Source: Massilia sp. UMI-21
GTDB taxonomy: Bacteria; Pseudomonadota; Gammaproteobacteria; Burkholderiales; Burkholderiaceae_D
DNA length: 64,000 nucleotides
NCBI GenBank assembly: GCA_015277795.1
Contig: CP063848.1
Coordinates: forward strand, 620,001-684,000
Direction: 5' to 3'
The number at the start of each line of letters is the position of its first letter. Within the stretch, counting starts at the first letter, position 1. Positions 18,918-26,275 of the stretch are shown here, in pieces. The notes beneath the pieces were generated by a model. It ran no database searches. It saw nothing but the letters and a program-made list of their open reading frames with translations, and had not been told where the DNA came from. Position numbers and translations under genes: made by a program.

Positions 18918-19027
18918 GGTAGCGTCGGCTACTATTTCTGGAACAACGAGTTAGGCAGTGCGCGCGGCATCACGGGCGGGGCAGGCAGCGCGCCAACATG
19001 CCGGTGGTACGGCGGACTTTTACTTCA
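18918..19027 (+). pseudogene. Remnant of a second Tsx-like outer-membrane protein (C-terminal end only)
   Basis: Translated in pieces, this stretch reads VGYYFWNNELGSARGITGGAG and then, after a one-base shift near 18983 and another near 19012, RANMPVVR and DFYFKY. The intact protein at 12654-13532 ends VGYQFWNNKFGNARGTTGGAG, RASTPMVRADFHF. The nucleotide texts also match closely. Only the last 40 or so codons are present and the frame is broken twice, so this is a decayed fragment. It lies about 5.4 kb from the intact copy, in the same orientation, across the receptor-YfiR-kinase operon. Confidence 0.8.
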
Positions 19028-19318
19028 AATACGAAGCTGCGCCATGGAGTGTGGCCGAAGGAGTCCGAAGCACCTTCTAGCGTTTATGGTGCTACGCGGC
19101 TACTTGCGCTGCCAAAATCTTAACCCGACAGCAGGGCAAACCAAAGGCTTCCGCAGAGAAACTGCTTTGTTTTGGTTGTGCCAATTTCGAAGGATCTTGA
19201 TTTAGAAGACGTGTCTAAAGCGGCCCTGAACCATGCTAAAACTTTGTGCGTAAGTGGAAAAAAATTTGTAGATTGATGTAGAGTAATAACATCGATAACG
19301 TTAAAGACGGAGCAAAAC

Positions 19319-20701
19319 ATGCTTGACTATGCCCAGTACATGAGGGACGTGACAGAAGATGTTGAGGGCGTCCTCAATGACGCTGGCTGCCAACCCATCA
19401 TTTTCGTTGGATCTGGATTTTCGCAGCGGTATGCTGGTGGTCCGACGTGGGATAACCTCTTACGGCAACTTGCCGAGGCATACCCGGTGGTAGACAAGAA
19501 CTATGGGTATTACAAGCAAAAGTTTGCTGATTTAACTGAGATAGGTGGAGTATTTGCTGACGCTTATAGAGAATGGGCGTGGGGTGCGGGGCGCGATCAG
19601 TTCCCGCCTGGGTACTTCAGCGAACAAATACCGGGCGATATTTTTATTAAGCACAAGGTTGCCGAATTGCTTTCTAAAATTCGCCCGGATGCGAATGGCT
19701 CGTTTGGCAGCAAGTCGCTAGATGAAGAAATTGCTGCGCTAAAAGCTATGAATCCGCACGCAATCGTAACTACAAATTACGATGAGCTGATCGAATCCAT
19801 CTTTCCAGAATATAGTCGAGTAATTGGGCAAACAATTCTCCGTCAACCTTACCTGTCAGTAGGAGAAGTATTCAAGATTCATGGATGCGTATCTGACCCG
19901 GCTTCATTAGTGCTGACCAAGCGTGACTACGAGGCATTTGATACTGACAAGAAATATTTAAGCGCAAAGTTGCTAACCTATTTTGCAGAGCATCCACTTT
20001 TATTTGTAGGTTATAGTGCAACTGACTCGAATATTCGTAGCGTTCTCTATGATGTCGATCGCATGATTCGAGCCGATTTTCAGCTAATCCCGAATATTTT
20101 TGTATTGGAGTACGCTCCTGACGTATCTATGAAATCATATCCGCCACGGGATAGGGTACTCTCAGTCGGTGATGGTCGTGAGATTAGAATTAAGAGTATC
20201 TCAGCATCTTCTTTCAAGTGGGTTTTTGAGGCATTTGGCAATGGTGGTGCACTTGAAAAGGTAAATATGAAGCTGTTGCGTGCTCTCATGGCTCGAACAG
20301 TTGATCTTGTTAGAAAAGATGTGCCAACAAGACGAGTGGAAGTAGACTTTCAAATGCTTGATCGAAAACTGTCGGAAGGCGGAAGTATTGCCACACTGTT
20401 GGGAGTTGCTTCGTTGGACCATCCATCAAAAGTAAATGTATCTTTCCCCTATACTCCTACTGATGTGGCGAACGAAATCGGCGTTAAGTCGCCATATTAC
20501 GTGAACAAACTTATTGATCAGGTGACGGAAAAATTTGGTTTTGACATGAAAGAATCTGATAATGCATACCACATTACAATGATTGCAGGAAAGAAAACCC
20601 GTATGCACAAGTATTCATCAGCGGCGATAGACTTGCTTCGGAAGGTGTTGGCGGGCGAAACGTACGAGTTGCAGGCAGAGTATCGCGAACAGTCCATGTA
20701 G
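19319..20701 (+). CDS. SIR2-family protein, probable antiphage NADase
   Basis: A 460-residue cytoplasmic protein with a SIR2-like domain over about residues 20-250: nucleotide-binding IIFVGSGFSQRY, TTNYDELIE with predicted catalytic N153, FKIHGCVSDPASLVLTKRDYE with H188, and LLFVGYSATDSNI. SIR2 domains of this bacterial group hydrolyse NAD in several defence systems. The C-terminal 160 residues contain a possible helix-turn-helix (DVANEIGVKSPYYVNKLIDQV, about 383-403) that could sense a ligand or nucleic acid. No HerA, Argonaute, Thoeris TIR or DUF4020 partner lies beside it, so it may act alone or with the nearby Abi-like gene. Codon use and base composition are much richer in A+T than the flanks, indicating horizontal transfer. 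CGGAG precedes the ATG by eight bases. NAD hydrolysis is inferred from family. Confidence 0.85.
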   Translation: MLDYAQYMRDVTEDVEGVLNDAGCQPIIFVGSGFSQRYAGGPTWDNLLRQLAEAYPVVDKNYGYYKQKFADLTEIGGVFADAYREWAWGAGRDQFPPGYFSEQIPGDIFIKHKVAELLSKIRPDANGSFGSKSLDEEIAALKAMNPHAIVTTNYDELIESIFPEYSRVIGQTILRQPYLSVGEVFKIHGCVSDPASLVLTKRDYEAFDTDKKYLSAKLLTYFAEHPLLFVGYSATDSNIRSVLYDVDRMIRADFQLIPNIFVLEYAPDVSMKSYPPRDRVLSVGDGREIRIKSISASSFKWVFEAFGNGGALEKVNMKLLRALMARTVDLVRKDVPTRRVEVDFQMLDRKLSEGGSIATLLGVASLDHPSKVNVSFPYTPTDVANEIGVKSPYYVNKLIDQVTEKFGFDMKESDNAYHITMIAGKKTRMHKYSSAAIDLLRKVLAGETYELQAEYREQSM

Positions 20702-20709
20702 GCGCATGT

Positions 20710-20732
20710 GCCGTTTCGTCTTGCGAAATGGC
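20710..20732 (+). terminator. Hairpin after the SIR2 gene, likely terminator
   Basis: GCCGTTTCG (20710-20718) pairs with CGAAATGGC (20724-20732, one G-U pair) around TCTTG, eight bases after the SIR2 stop, followed by a moderately T-rich TGCTTTGATTT. Confidence 0.5.
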
Positions 20733-20856
20733 TGCTTTGATTTACGAGAAGCAGACCCAGAAACGAGTGAAACTGCGCATTTCTGACCGTGCTAGTAGCT
20801 CTGCATGTACAATTTGAAGGATTAACAAAATCGCAAAGACGCCAACGTATTGCTAG

Positions 20857-21276
20857 TTGAACACCCAGGTTGCACGCGCCTCTACAGACTGTTACCACTT
20901 GCCTTCACTCAATATCAGTTTTGGCGAAACTGCTCGATCCTCGCTTTCCTCTGCCACGGAGGTCGGCAAGCGCGTAGTCGTAGATTCCAAAGACATCGGG
21001 CAGCGGCTTTCGGTTTACTTGCCCTCCATGCGAACTGAGGTTTTAAATCATCCTGAGCGCCGTAAGCGTGGGCACATGTTCGGACTCAGTCTTTTCGAAT
21101 GGCGATATTCGCGTATTCAGATCAGGTCGCGTCGCGTCGGTTTTCCTTTTGTGTCGATGCCGCTTCTTGAAATCATGAATCAATTTAGCAAGAATTCGAC
21201 GCTGATGCAGGGTGACTGGCGTTCGCTCTTAAATCGGGATAAATTGAATGTTTTATCTCGCCGAAAGGCGCTGTAA
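20857..21276 (+). CDS. Unrecognised small open frame, doubtful gene
   Basis: A 139-codon frame from a TTG, lying between the SIR2 and Abi-like genes. I do not recognise the translation (central text LSVYLPSMRTEVLNHPERRK, later VGFPFVSMPLLEIMNQF). It is rich in Arg and Ser, has no signal peptide or TM segment, and no clear Shine-Dalgarno precedes the TTG. The later part (about 21010-21270) reads more like protein than the start, so it might be the end of a decayed gene. Otherwise the gap 20702-21450 holds only the SIR2 terminator hairpin and the leader of the next gene. Confidence 0.25.
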   Translation: MNTQVARASTDCYHLPSLNISFGETARSSLSSATEVGKRVVVDSKDIGQRLSVYLPSMRTEVLNHPERRKRGHMFGLSLFEWRYSRIQIRSRRVGFPFVSMPLLEIMNQFSKNSTLMQGDWRSLLNRDKLNVLSRRKAL

Positions 21277-21450
21277 GCACCTTTGATGGCGTGTCTCTGG
21301 ATTAAATTCGCGGACGCGCGTCATTGACCCTGATGAGCAACCACGCACCAGCGTTGCGTAATAAAATTCATTCAAAGCTTGGCAATGACACGAAACTACT
21401 TCCGTGTTCGTGTTCAGAATCGTCCGAAGGTTGTTGATACAAGGTGATAC

Positions 21451-22707
21451 GTGGACAAGAAAAACTTAGAGCAGATGTTAGCAACCGCTCATGCGTTACT
21501 GCTGGCTGACGCGATGCACGAGGGCGCGAAGATTGTGCGTGAATATTCTGCGCGTGCGGAACAGACTGGGTATGACAATTGGAACGGCGGAACAGAATTT
21601 TGGGATGTGTACTTTGACCTGCCTGTCGCTGAATTTTCACGTCTTGGAGCGCGCCGCGCTGGACTTGAGGACCAGATTACAGAGAAATTTAGAATTGTCT
21701 TGGAGCACGATACTCTTCGCTCTTATGCGGCAAAGCTTATACCTGCAAAAGTTACTAATCAGGATTGGCGCGTCCAGGAATTTTCGCTGCCGCGTCAAGC
21801 CCGCGTAAATATCCTTGACGGCCTGCGCCTCGAGAACGTTGCTTGGAGCGGCCTGCTCGATGACGTTGATTTTTTGAGCCGGCTATATGATTTACAAACA
21901 CTGCCGTCGGGGGATAGCAGATTCAAGGACGCGGCGGGTGATATTTGGCAGCACTGCATCAACAATGATGATTGGGAGCAAGACTGGCTATATACCGACG
22001 AGAGGTTCCAGCTCATGGACGGCCCAGCCGATGTGTTCCTTCGGTTCCTTTGCGAAGTTGTTCACCCTGTTGTTCGACCCGACCAGGAGCAAACGAGAAG
22101 ACTGGTATCACAGTTTAACGACCAGCTACGTCAGTGTGGCTGGGAACTTTTTGAGGAGGAAAGAATTGCTGGAAGACTGCGGTACTGGTACCGACGTATG
22201 GTCCGAACCTCGGATCGCTCTGTATCGCGAGGTAGGACTGTGGCCGACGCATTAGATGCCGGTTGGATGGCTATGGAGATTGAACGTTTGGAGAACGCGG
22301 TTGAGCGTGACCCGCCGTTGGCCATCGGTACAGCGAAGGAAATGGTAGAGACTTGTTGCAAGACGATTCTTACCAAGCGCAATGTCCCGTTTACTAAATC
22401 GGAAGACCTTGGAGAACTCACGAAAAAGTTAACAAAAGAACTTGAATTAGTTCCTGAGGGAATTACCGATCAGACAAAGGGCGCAGATAATATCCGTCTT
22501 ATACTGCGCAACCTGACGCAGCTGACGAACAATCTTGCCCAGCTACGCGGGCTCTACGGGACCGGGCATGGCCGCGATGGAAAGCATCGCGGCCTTCAGT
22601 CGAGGCATGCACGACTGGCTGTCGCCTCAGCGGTTGCATTTGTGGACTTCGTTGTCGCAACGTATCACCAACGAGAACATCGCAATAGTGATGCGCCTGC
22701 TGATTGA
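21451..22707 (+). CDS. Abortive-infection family protein with C-terminal Abi_C domain
   Basis: A 418-residue cytoplasmic protein. The C-terminal third (about 285-408) matches the Abi_C pattern of AbiJ-like proteins: DPPLAIGTAKEMVETCCKTI, then LTKKLTKELELVPEGI, IRLILRNLTQLTNNLAQLRG, GTGHGRDGKHRGL and ARLAVASAVAFVDFV. The N-terminal two thirds contain acidic, helix-rich sequence (EFWDVYFDLPVAEFSRLGAR, PADVFLRFLCEVVHPVVRP) as in AbiJ N-terminal modules; I see no nuclease motif I can name. The start is GTG 21451 with AAGGTG ahead. Family members cause growth arrest or death on phage infection. It lies 750 bases after the SIR2 gene in the same orientation and base composition, so both belong to one transferred defence block. 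Confidence 0.8.
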   Translation: MDKKNLEQMLATAHALLLADAMHEGAKIVREYSARAEQTGYDNWNGGTEFWDVYFDLPVAEFSRLGARRAGLEDQITEKFRIVLEHDTLRSYAAKLIPAKVTNQDWRVQEFSLPRQARVNILDGLRLENVAWSGLLDDVDFLSRLYDLQTLPSGDSRFKDAAGDIWQHCINNDDWEQDWLYTDERFQLMDGPADVFLRFLCEVVHPVVRPDQEQTRRLVSQFNDQLRQCGWELFEEERIAGRLRYWYRRMVRTSDRSVSRGRTVADALDAGWMAMEIERLENAVERDPPLAIGTAKEMVETCCKTILTKRNVPFTKSEDLGELTKKLTKELELVPEGITDQTKGADNIRLILRNLTQLTNNLAQLRGLYGTGHGRDGKHRGLQSRHARLAVASAVAFVDFVVATYHQREHRNSDAPAD

Positions 22708-22807
22708 ATGCATAGGCAACAGTGTGCTCTTATCACGGCTCAGTGCACGGCTAATGTCTCCCTAACCGCAATTATAGGTGGATAGCGACATTTTCTAGGA
22801 AATATTT

Positions 22808-23434
22808 TTACAACGTCTTCCATCGTTCGTTCAGCCACAGCAGGTGTTCAAAGCTGTGCTCGCCACCGATGCCATTCTCTTTGTTTCTAACGAATTCGAT
22901 ATAAAGGCTTGCCTTTGAGCACATGTTGGTAATCATGCTGCGCATGATTTTTTTTAACATCGATTCATCAAGATCGCCGTGACGAAGACCAACTGCTATG
23001 AACTCGAAATAGTTTAATACCATATTGATATCATGCATCATTTCAGCGTTTTCGGGATTTGCGAACACTTCTCGAGGAATTGGTCCCGGGACACAGCCGA
23101 TCGAAAAATGTTTGAGATTTACTCGCTTGCTGATTTCGGCGTATGGACTTGATAGTCGCGATTGAATATAAATGCTGACAGTGTGTTGTTTGATTGAATT
23201 TCGCATGGTCACAAACGACGAGCACACCCAACCTGCAATACCCGCAACCACTCCAATTAAGAATAGCCAATTCTGAGTATTTAAAGTTGGTGCACTAATG
23301 CCAAAGATGATCCAATGGTTAAGCTGCCAAACGACAAATAGAAGAAAAATCGTAAGAACGAATGAAAAAAAAGTCAATAAAACTTTTGCGGGTTGTGCTA
23401 CGCGAAATTTTTTCTTATTCACGTTTGATTGCAT
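22808..23434 (-). CDS. DUF4760-like membrane protein
   Basis: A 208-residue protein with two N-terminal TM helices (about 18-40, VLLTFFSFVLTIFLLFVVW, and 54-74, WLFLIGVVAGIAGWVCSSF) and a cytoplasmic part of about 130 residues. The segment MVLNYFEFIAVGLRHGDLDE followed by LLWLNERW is the hallmark of DUF4760 proteins, small membrane proteins of unknown function frequently found in accessory and defence regions. It is A+T-rich like the SIR2 and Abi genes and converges on the Abi gene with a 100-base gap (22708-22807). It could be a membrane component of the same block or an unrelated passenger. Confidence 0.7.
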   Translation of the reverse strand: MQSNVNKKKFRVAQPAKVLLTFFSFVLTIFLLFVVWQLNHWIIFGISAPTLNTQNWLFLIGVVAGIAGWVCSSFVTMRNSIKQHTVSIYIQSRLSSPYAEISKRVNLKHFSIGCVPGPIPREVFANPENAEMMHDINMVLNYFEFIAVGLRHGDLDESMLKKIMRSMITNMCSKASLYIEFVRNKENGIGGEHSFEHLLWLNERWKTL

Positions 23435-23657
23435 TTTTGTACCTATTCCTATTCATATTCAATTGTAAGCGAAGAATCTGTCTCAGATTATCGCTCGAAC
23501 GCCAACTTTTGGCCATCTGCAGGCCATCAAAAAGCCCCTGTATTGCCTCTCGCGGTACGGACTCTTGTCATAGACGTTGTGGCTTGTAGGCTGTGATCGT
23601 CAAAGTAACGACAACTACCTTTAGCTGGAGCTATGTTTGCGGGAAGTTTGAATCTGC

Positions 23658-23680
23658 GCAAATTATCTAGATAAATTTGC
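23658..23680. promoter_or_regulatory. 23-base near-palindrome, candidate operator
   Basis: GCAAATT (23658-23664) mirrors AATTTGC (23674-23680), and the centre includes the 12-base perfect palindrome TTATCTAGATAA (23663-23674). This is the form expected of a homodimeric repressor site upstream of the PHP hydrolase gene. Confidence 0.4.
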
Positions 23681-23714
23681 AAGTTGAGGGTACGGGGCAT
23701 CAAAGTGGAGCAGG

Positions 23715-23735
23715 ATGCAATTGTCAAAATTGCAT
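23715..23735. promoter_or_regulatory. Inverted repeat ATGCAATT-GTCAA-AATTGCAT touching the start codon
   Basis: Perfect 8-base arms (23715-23722 and 23728-23735) end one base before the ATG at 23737 and fill the place where the ribosome-binding site should be; the only purine-rich stretch (GGAG at about 23707) lies just outside. Either an operator or a hairpin that gates translation. Confidence 0.4.
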
Positions 23736-23736
23736 T

Positions 23737-25395
23737 ATGAAAACCACAATCCTCTCCCCTAATTTTGGTGTACTGCTGCTAGCCCTGTGCTGCAGCAGCG
23801 CGTTCGCGGCCCCGGCCGAGCACAAGGAATTCGACGCCACCTTGCACGCGCCCTTCCAGGGCAAGCAGGATGCGCGCCGGACCTTCAGCCTGAACTTCAG
23901 CTACCCCGGCCTGGAACGGCCCGGCACCGTCTACTGGAAGCTGGAGCTGCTCGACCCGCAAGGGCGCGTCGTCCAGCGCTGGCGCGGCAGCAAGGCCATT
24001 GCGGGCCAGGACGTGGCCGTGCAAGTGGCCTGGGACGGCCGCCTCAAGGGCAGGGCGGCGCCGGCCGGGCTGTATCGGGTGCGCATGCGCGCCATCCTGC
24101 GCGGCGTGCCGGACGGCGACGGCCAGGACGACGACCACGCCGTCGAGCAGGACTGGCAGATCGCCGTCGGGGCGCCGCCCGCGCCGCGCATGCCGCGCTT
24201 CGCGCCGCTGCCGGGCATGCGCGAGCTGGACGCCAATGGGGCGACTGCCGGCATGGCGCCGGCCACGGCCTCGCTGCCCTACACGGTGTATCTCGGTAAC
24301 CTGCACAGCCAGAGCAAGCACAGCGACGGCGGCGGCGCCCTCGACGACTGCAAGGGCGCGCAGGAGCCGGGCAAGGGCAGGTACGGTCCGGAAGCCGCCT
24401 TTGCCTATGCGCGCGGGCGCGGCCTGGACATCCTGGCCGTCTCGGAGCACAACCACATGTATGACGGCTCGGACGCCACCGACGCCGATGCCGACCCGGC
24501 CACCGCCCGGGACCTGTACCAGGCCGGCCTGGCCAGCGCGGCGGCCTTCAACGCCACCAAGCCGGGCTTCCTGGCGCTGTACGGCATGGAGTGGGGCGTC
24601 ATCAACAACGGTGGCCACATCAACATCTTCAACAGCGACGCGCTGCTGGGCTGGGAGACCAATGCCCTCGGCGAGCTGCTGGCCGATACCCGCACCCCGC
24701 GCAGCGACTACGCCGCGCTCTACACCCTGATGCGCGCGCGCGGCTGGGTGGGGCAGTTCAACCATCCGGCGCACAGCGGGCAGTTCAAGGTGAACGGCGT
24801 GCCGCTCGCTTACCACCCGGATGGCGACGAGGCCATGGTGCTGTGCGAGGTGATGAACAGCACCGCCTTCTCCACCAACGATACCGAGACCGAGCGCCGG
24901 CGCAGCAACTTCGAGCAGGCCTGCAACCGCCTGCTGGAAGCCGGCTACCACCTGGCCTTCAGCACCAACCAGGACAACCACTGCGCCAACTGGGGCGCGT
25001 CGTATACCAACCGCACCGGCGTGCTGCTGCCCAACGGTACCGCGCTCACCCGCGACAGCTTCGTCGCCGCGCTCCAGGCGCGCCGCGTGTTCGCCACCAT
25101 GGACAAGGGCTCGCAGCTGGTCTTCACCGCCAACGGCAAGCTGATGGGCGAGCGCTTTACCAACCGCGGCCCACTCACGCTGCGCACGCACTTCGCCTCC
25201 AGCGCCGGCAAGAAAGTGGCGGCGGTGTCGATCATGGAGGGCGTGCCGGGGCGGAACGGCACCGTGACGGAGGCGTCGAACCTGGCCGAGACCAGCTTCA
25301 CGCCGGCGCCGGGCCGGCATTTCTATTATGCGAAAGTCACGCAGGACGATGGCAAGGTGCTGTGGTCGGCGCCGGTGTGGGTGGCGCAGGAATAA
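23737..25395 (+). CDS. Exported PHP-type metallohydrolase (CehA/McbA family)
   Basis: A 552-residue secreted or periplasmic protein. A signal peptide (MKTTILSPNFGVLLLALCCS, FAAPAE) precedes a beta-sandwich region (about 30-170, FSLNFSYPGLERPGTVYWKL) reminiscent of FlgD-like Ig folds. The catalytic PHP domain follows: YLGNLHSQSKHSDGGG carries the first His pair and Asp, then LDILAVSEHNHMYDG, YGMEWGVINNGGHINIF and GQFNHPAH, all with the expected metal-binding His, Glu and Asp. CehA/McbA proteins are phosphoesterase or carbaryl-hydrolase-like enzymes. The substrate here is unknown. Start ATG 23737 was chosen because the signal peptide begins there. It stands alone, next to the defence island, with palindromic elements in front. 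Confidence 0.85.
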   Translation: MKTTILSPNFGVLLLALCCSSAFAAPAEHKEFDATLHAPFQGKQDARRTFSLNFSYPGLERPGTVYWKLELLDPQGRVVQRWRGSKAIAGQDVAVQVAWDGRLKGRAAPAGLYRVRMRAILRGVPDGDGQDDDHAVEQDWQIAVGAPPAPRMPRFAPLPGMRELDANGATAGMAPATASLPYTVYLGNLHSQSKHSDGGGALDDCKGAQEPGKGRYGPEAAFAYARGRGLDILAVSEHNHMYDGSDATDADADPATARDLYQAGLASAAAFNATKPGFLALYGMEWGVINNGGHINIFNSDALLGWETNALGELLADTRTPRSDYAALYTLMRARGWVGQFNHPAHSGQFKVNGVPLAYHPDGDEAMVLCEVMNSTAFSTNDTETERRRSNFEQACNRLLEAGYHLAFSTNQDNHCANWGASYTNRTGVLLPNGTALTRDSFVAALQARRVFATMDKGSQLVFTANGKLMGERFTNRGPLTLRTHFASSAGKKVAAVSIMEGVPGRNGTVTEASNLAETSFTPAPGRHFYYAKVTQDDGKVLWSAPVWVAQE

Positions 25396-25425
25396 TTGCG
25401 GGTACCAGGCCGGGCGCCGGCAAAG

Positions 25426-25519
25426 TTTACGAAGAATTTACGCTGCCGCCGTCGTCTCGGCATAGAGAGTTTACGCGTTCCGGTTCGATACTTGAGCCGT
25501 GGCAATTCAGCCATTTACG
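25426..25519 (+). promoter_or_regulatory. TTTACG repeats, candidate KdpE-binding region and promoter
   Basis: TTTACG occurs at 25426-25431 and 25437-25442 with a five-base spacer, the same 6-5-6 layout as the TTTATA/TTTACA pair bound by KdpE before Escherichia coli kdpFABC. Further copies lie at 25470-25475 and 25514-25519. A possible -10 (GATACT, 25487-25492) lacks a good -35, as expected of an activator-dependent promoter. It precedes the porin gene, and no comparable site fits in the 42 bases before kdpA. Confidence 0.5.
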
Positions 25520-25531
25520 CGGACAATTCTC

Positions 25532-26233
25532 ATGTATATCAAGAACAAGAGCAGGCTTGCTGCTGCCCTGTCGCTGGCCATTATCCTGCCGGCCGCCGCC
25601 CCTTCTGCCCACGCGCAGGTTTCCGGCAGCGCCAGCCTCACCTCCGACTACGTCTGGCGCGGCAGCTCGCAAACGCTGGAAGATCCCGCCGTCCAGGCCG
25701 GTTTCAGGTACGCGCACGCCTCAGGCTGGTATGCCTCCGTGTGGGGCTCGTCCGTCGAGTTCGCTCCGGCCTTGCAGGCCAGCAGCGAGTTCGACCTGGC
25801 ATTCGGCTGGGCCGGAAAGATTGCGCCGGACTGGGCGCTCGACCTGTATCTGCTGCGCTACCAGTATCCCTCCACGAACGCCGACCTGAACTGGAACGAA
25901 CTCAACGCAACCCTCACCTGGCGCGACAACACCTGGCTGGCGCTGGGCCATTCGACCAATGCGATGGCCAGCGGCGCGCGCGGCACCTATGTTCTGGCGG
26001 GTGTGCGCGTCCCCATGCACGAGCGCGTGCGGGTCGAGGGGACGCTGGCCCGCTATGTGCTGGACCAGTCCTACGCCGACAGCTACAGCCACGCCAACCT
26101 GAGCGCCATCTGGGCCTTCCAGGCGCCGTTCGAAGCCCGCCTGACCCTGCATGCGACCGATTCCGCCGCCAGGCGCCTGTTCCCCGGCATGGGCGGGTCG
26201 CGTGCCGAGTTTGCACTGCAAGCTTCCTTTTGA
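25532..26233 (+). CDS. TorF-family putative porin
   Basis: A 233-residue outer-membrane beta-barrel. It has a signal peptide (SRLAAALSLAIILPAAA, SAHAQ), and the mature protein begins VSGSASLTSDYVWRGSSQT, a hallmark of the TorF/Gcw_chp family. Aromatic alternating strands follow and a terminal Phe (FALQASF) closes the barrel. The ATG at 25532 was chosen for the signal peptide over an upstream ATG at 25499. It ends 42 bases before kdpA with no terminator between them, and KdpE-like repeats stand before it. A role as the outer-membrane entry for the Kdp system is therefore likely, as inference. Confidence 0.85.
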   Translation: MYIKNKSRLAAALSLAIILPAAAPSAHAQVSGSASLTSDYVWRGSSQTLEDPAVQAGFRYAHASGWYASVWGSSVEFAPALQASSEFDLAFGWAGKIAPDWALDLYLLRYQYPSTNADLNWNELNATLTWRDNTWLALGHSTNAMASGARGTYVLAGVRVPMHERVRVEGTLARYVLDQSYADSYSHANLSAIWAFQAPFEARLTLHATDSAARRLFPGMGGSRAEFALQASF

Positions 26234-26275
26234 GCGTGCCCGACAGCCTGACCAAGGATCCATGGAGCATTCCAC

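Larger units (their letters stand above)
18575..19318. other. 744-base gap at the left border of the A+T-rich island
   Basis: The first part holds the leader and promoter of the leftward receptor gene. Positions 18680-18780 are G+C-rich without a recognised element. From about 18785 the base composition turns A+T-rich (for example AATTATAAAAATTGTATTAAAAG around 18837-18860, written here with spacing for reading: AATTATAAAA ATTGTATTAA). A broken Tsx-like C-terminus occupies about 18918-19027. The remainder up to the SIR2 start shows no gene; a CGGAG sits before the SIR2 ATG. No integrase or clear terminal repeats were found. Confidence 0.6.
23435..23736. other. Right border of the A+T-rich island and leader of the PHP hydrolase gene
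   Basis: About 300 bases between divergent genes. The left part is the leader of the DUF4760 gene. Two palindromic elements (listed separately) stand 57 and 2 bases before the PHP-protein start. Composition returns to G+C-rich only inside that gene, so the island edge is about 23,740. No repeat matching the left border was recognised. Confidence 0.5.

Noticed and set aside
18785..23736. Prophage or integrative element carrying the SIR2/Abi genes
   Set aside because: No integrase, transposase, phage structural gene, tRNA or terminal direct repeats are visible; only composition marks it as foreign.
26234..26275. kdpF between the porin and kdpA
   Set aside because: Only 42 bases are available, too short for the roughly 29-residue KdpF with its own start and ribosome-binding site.
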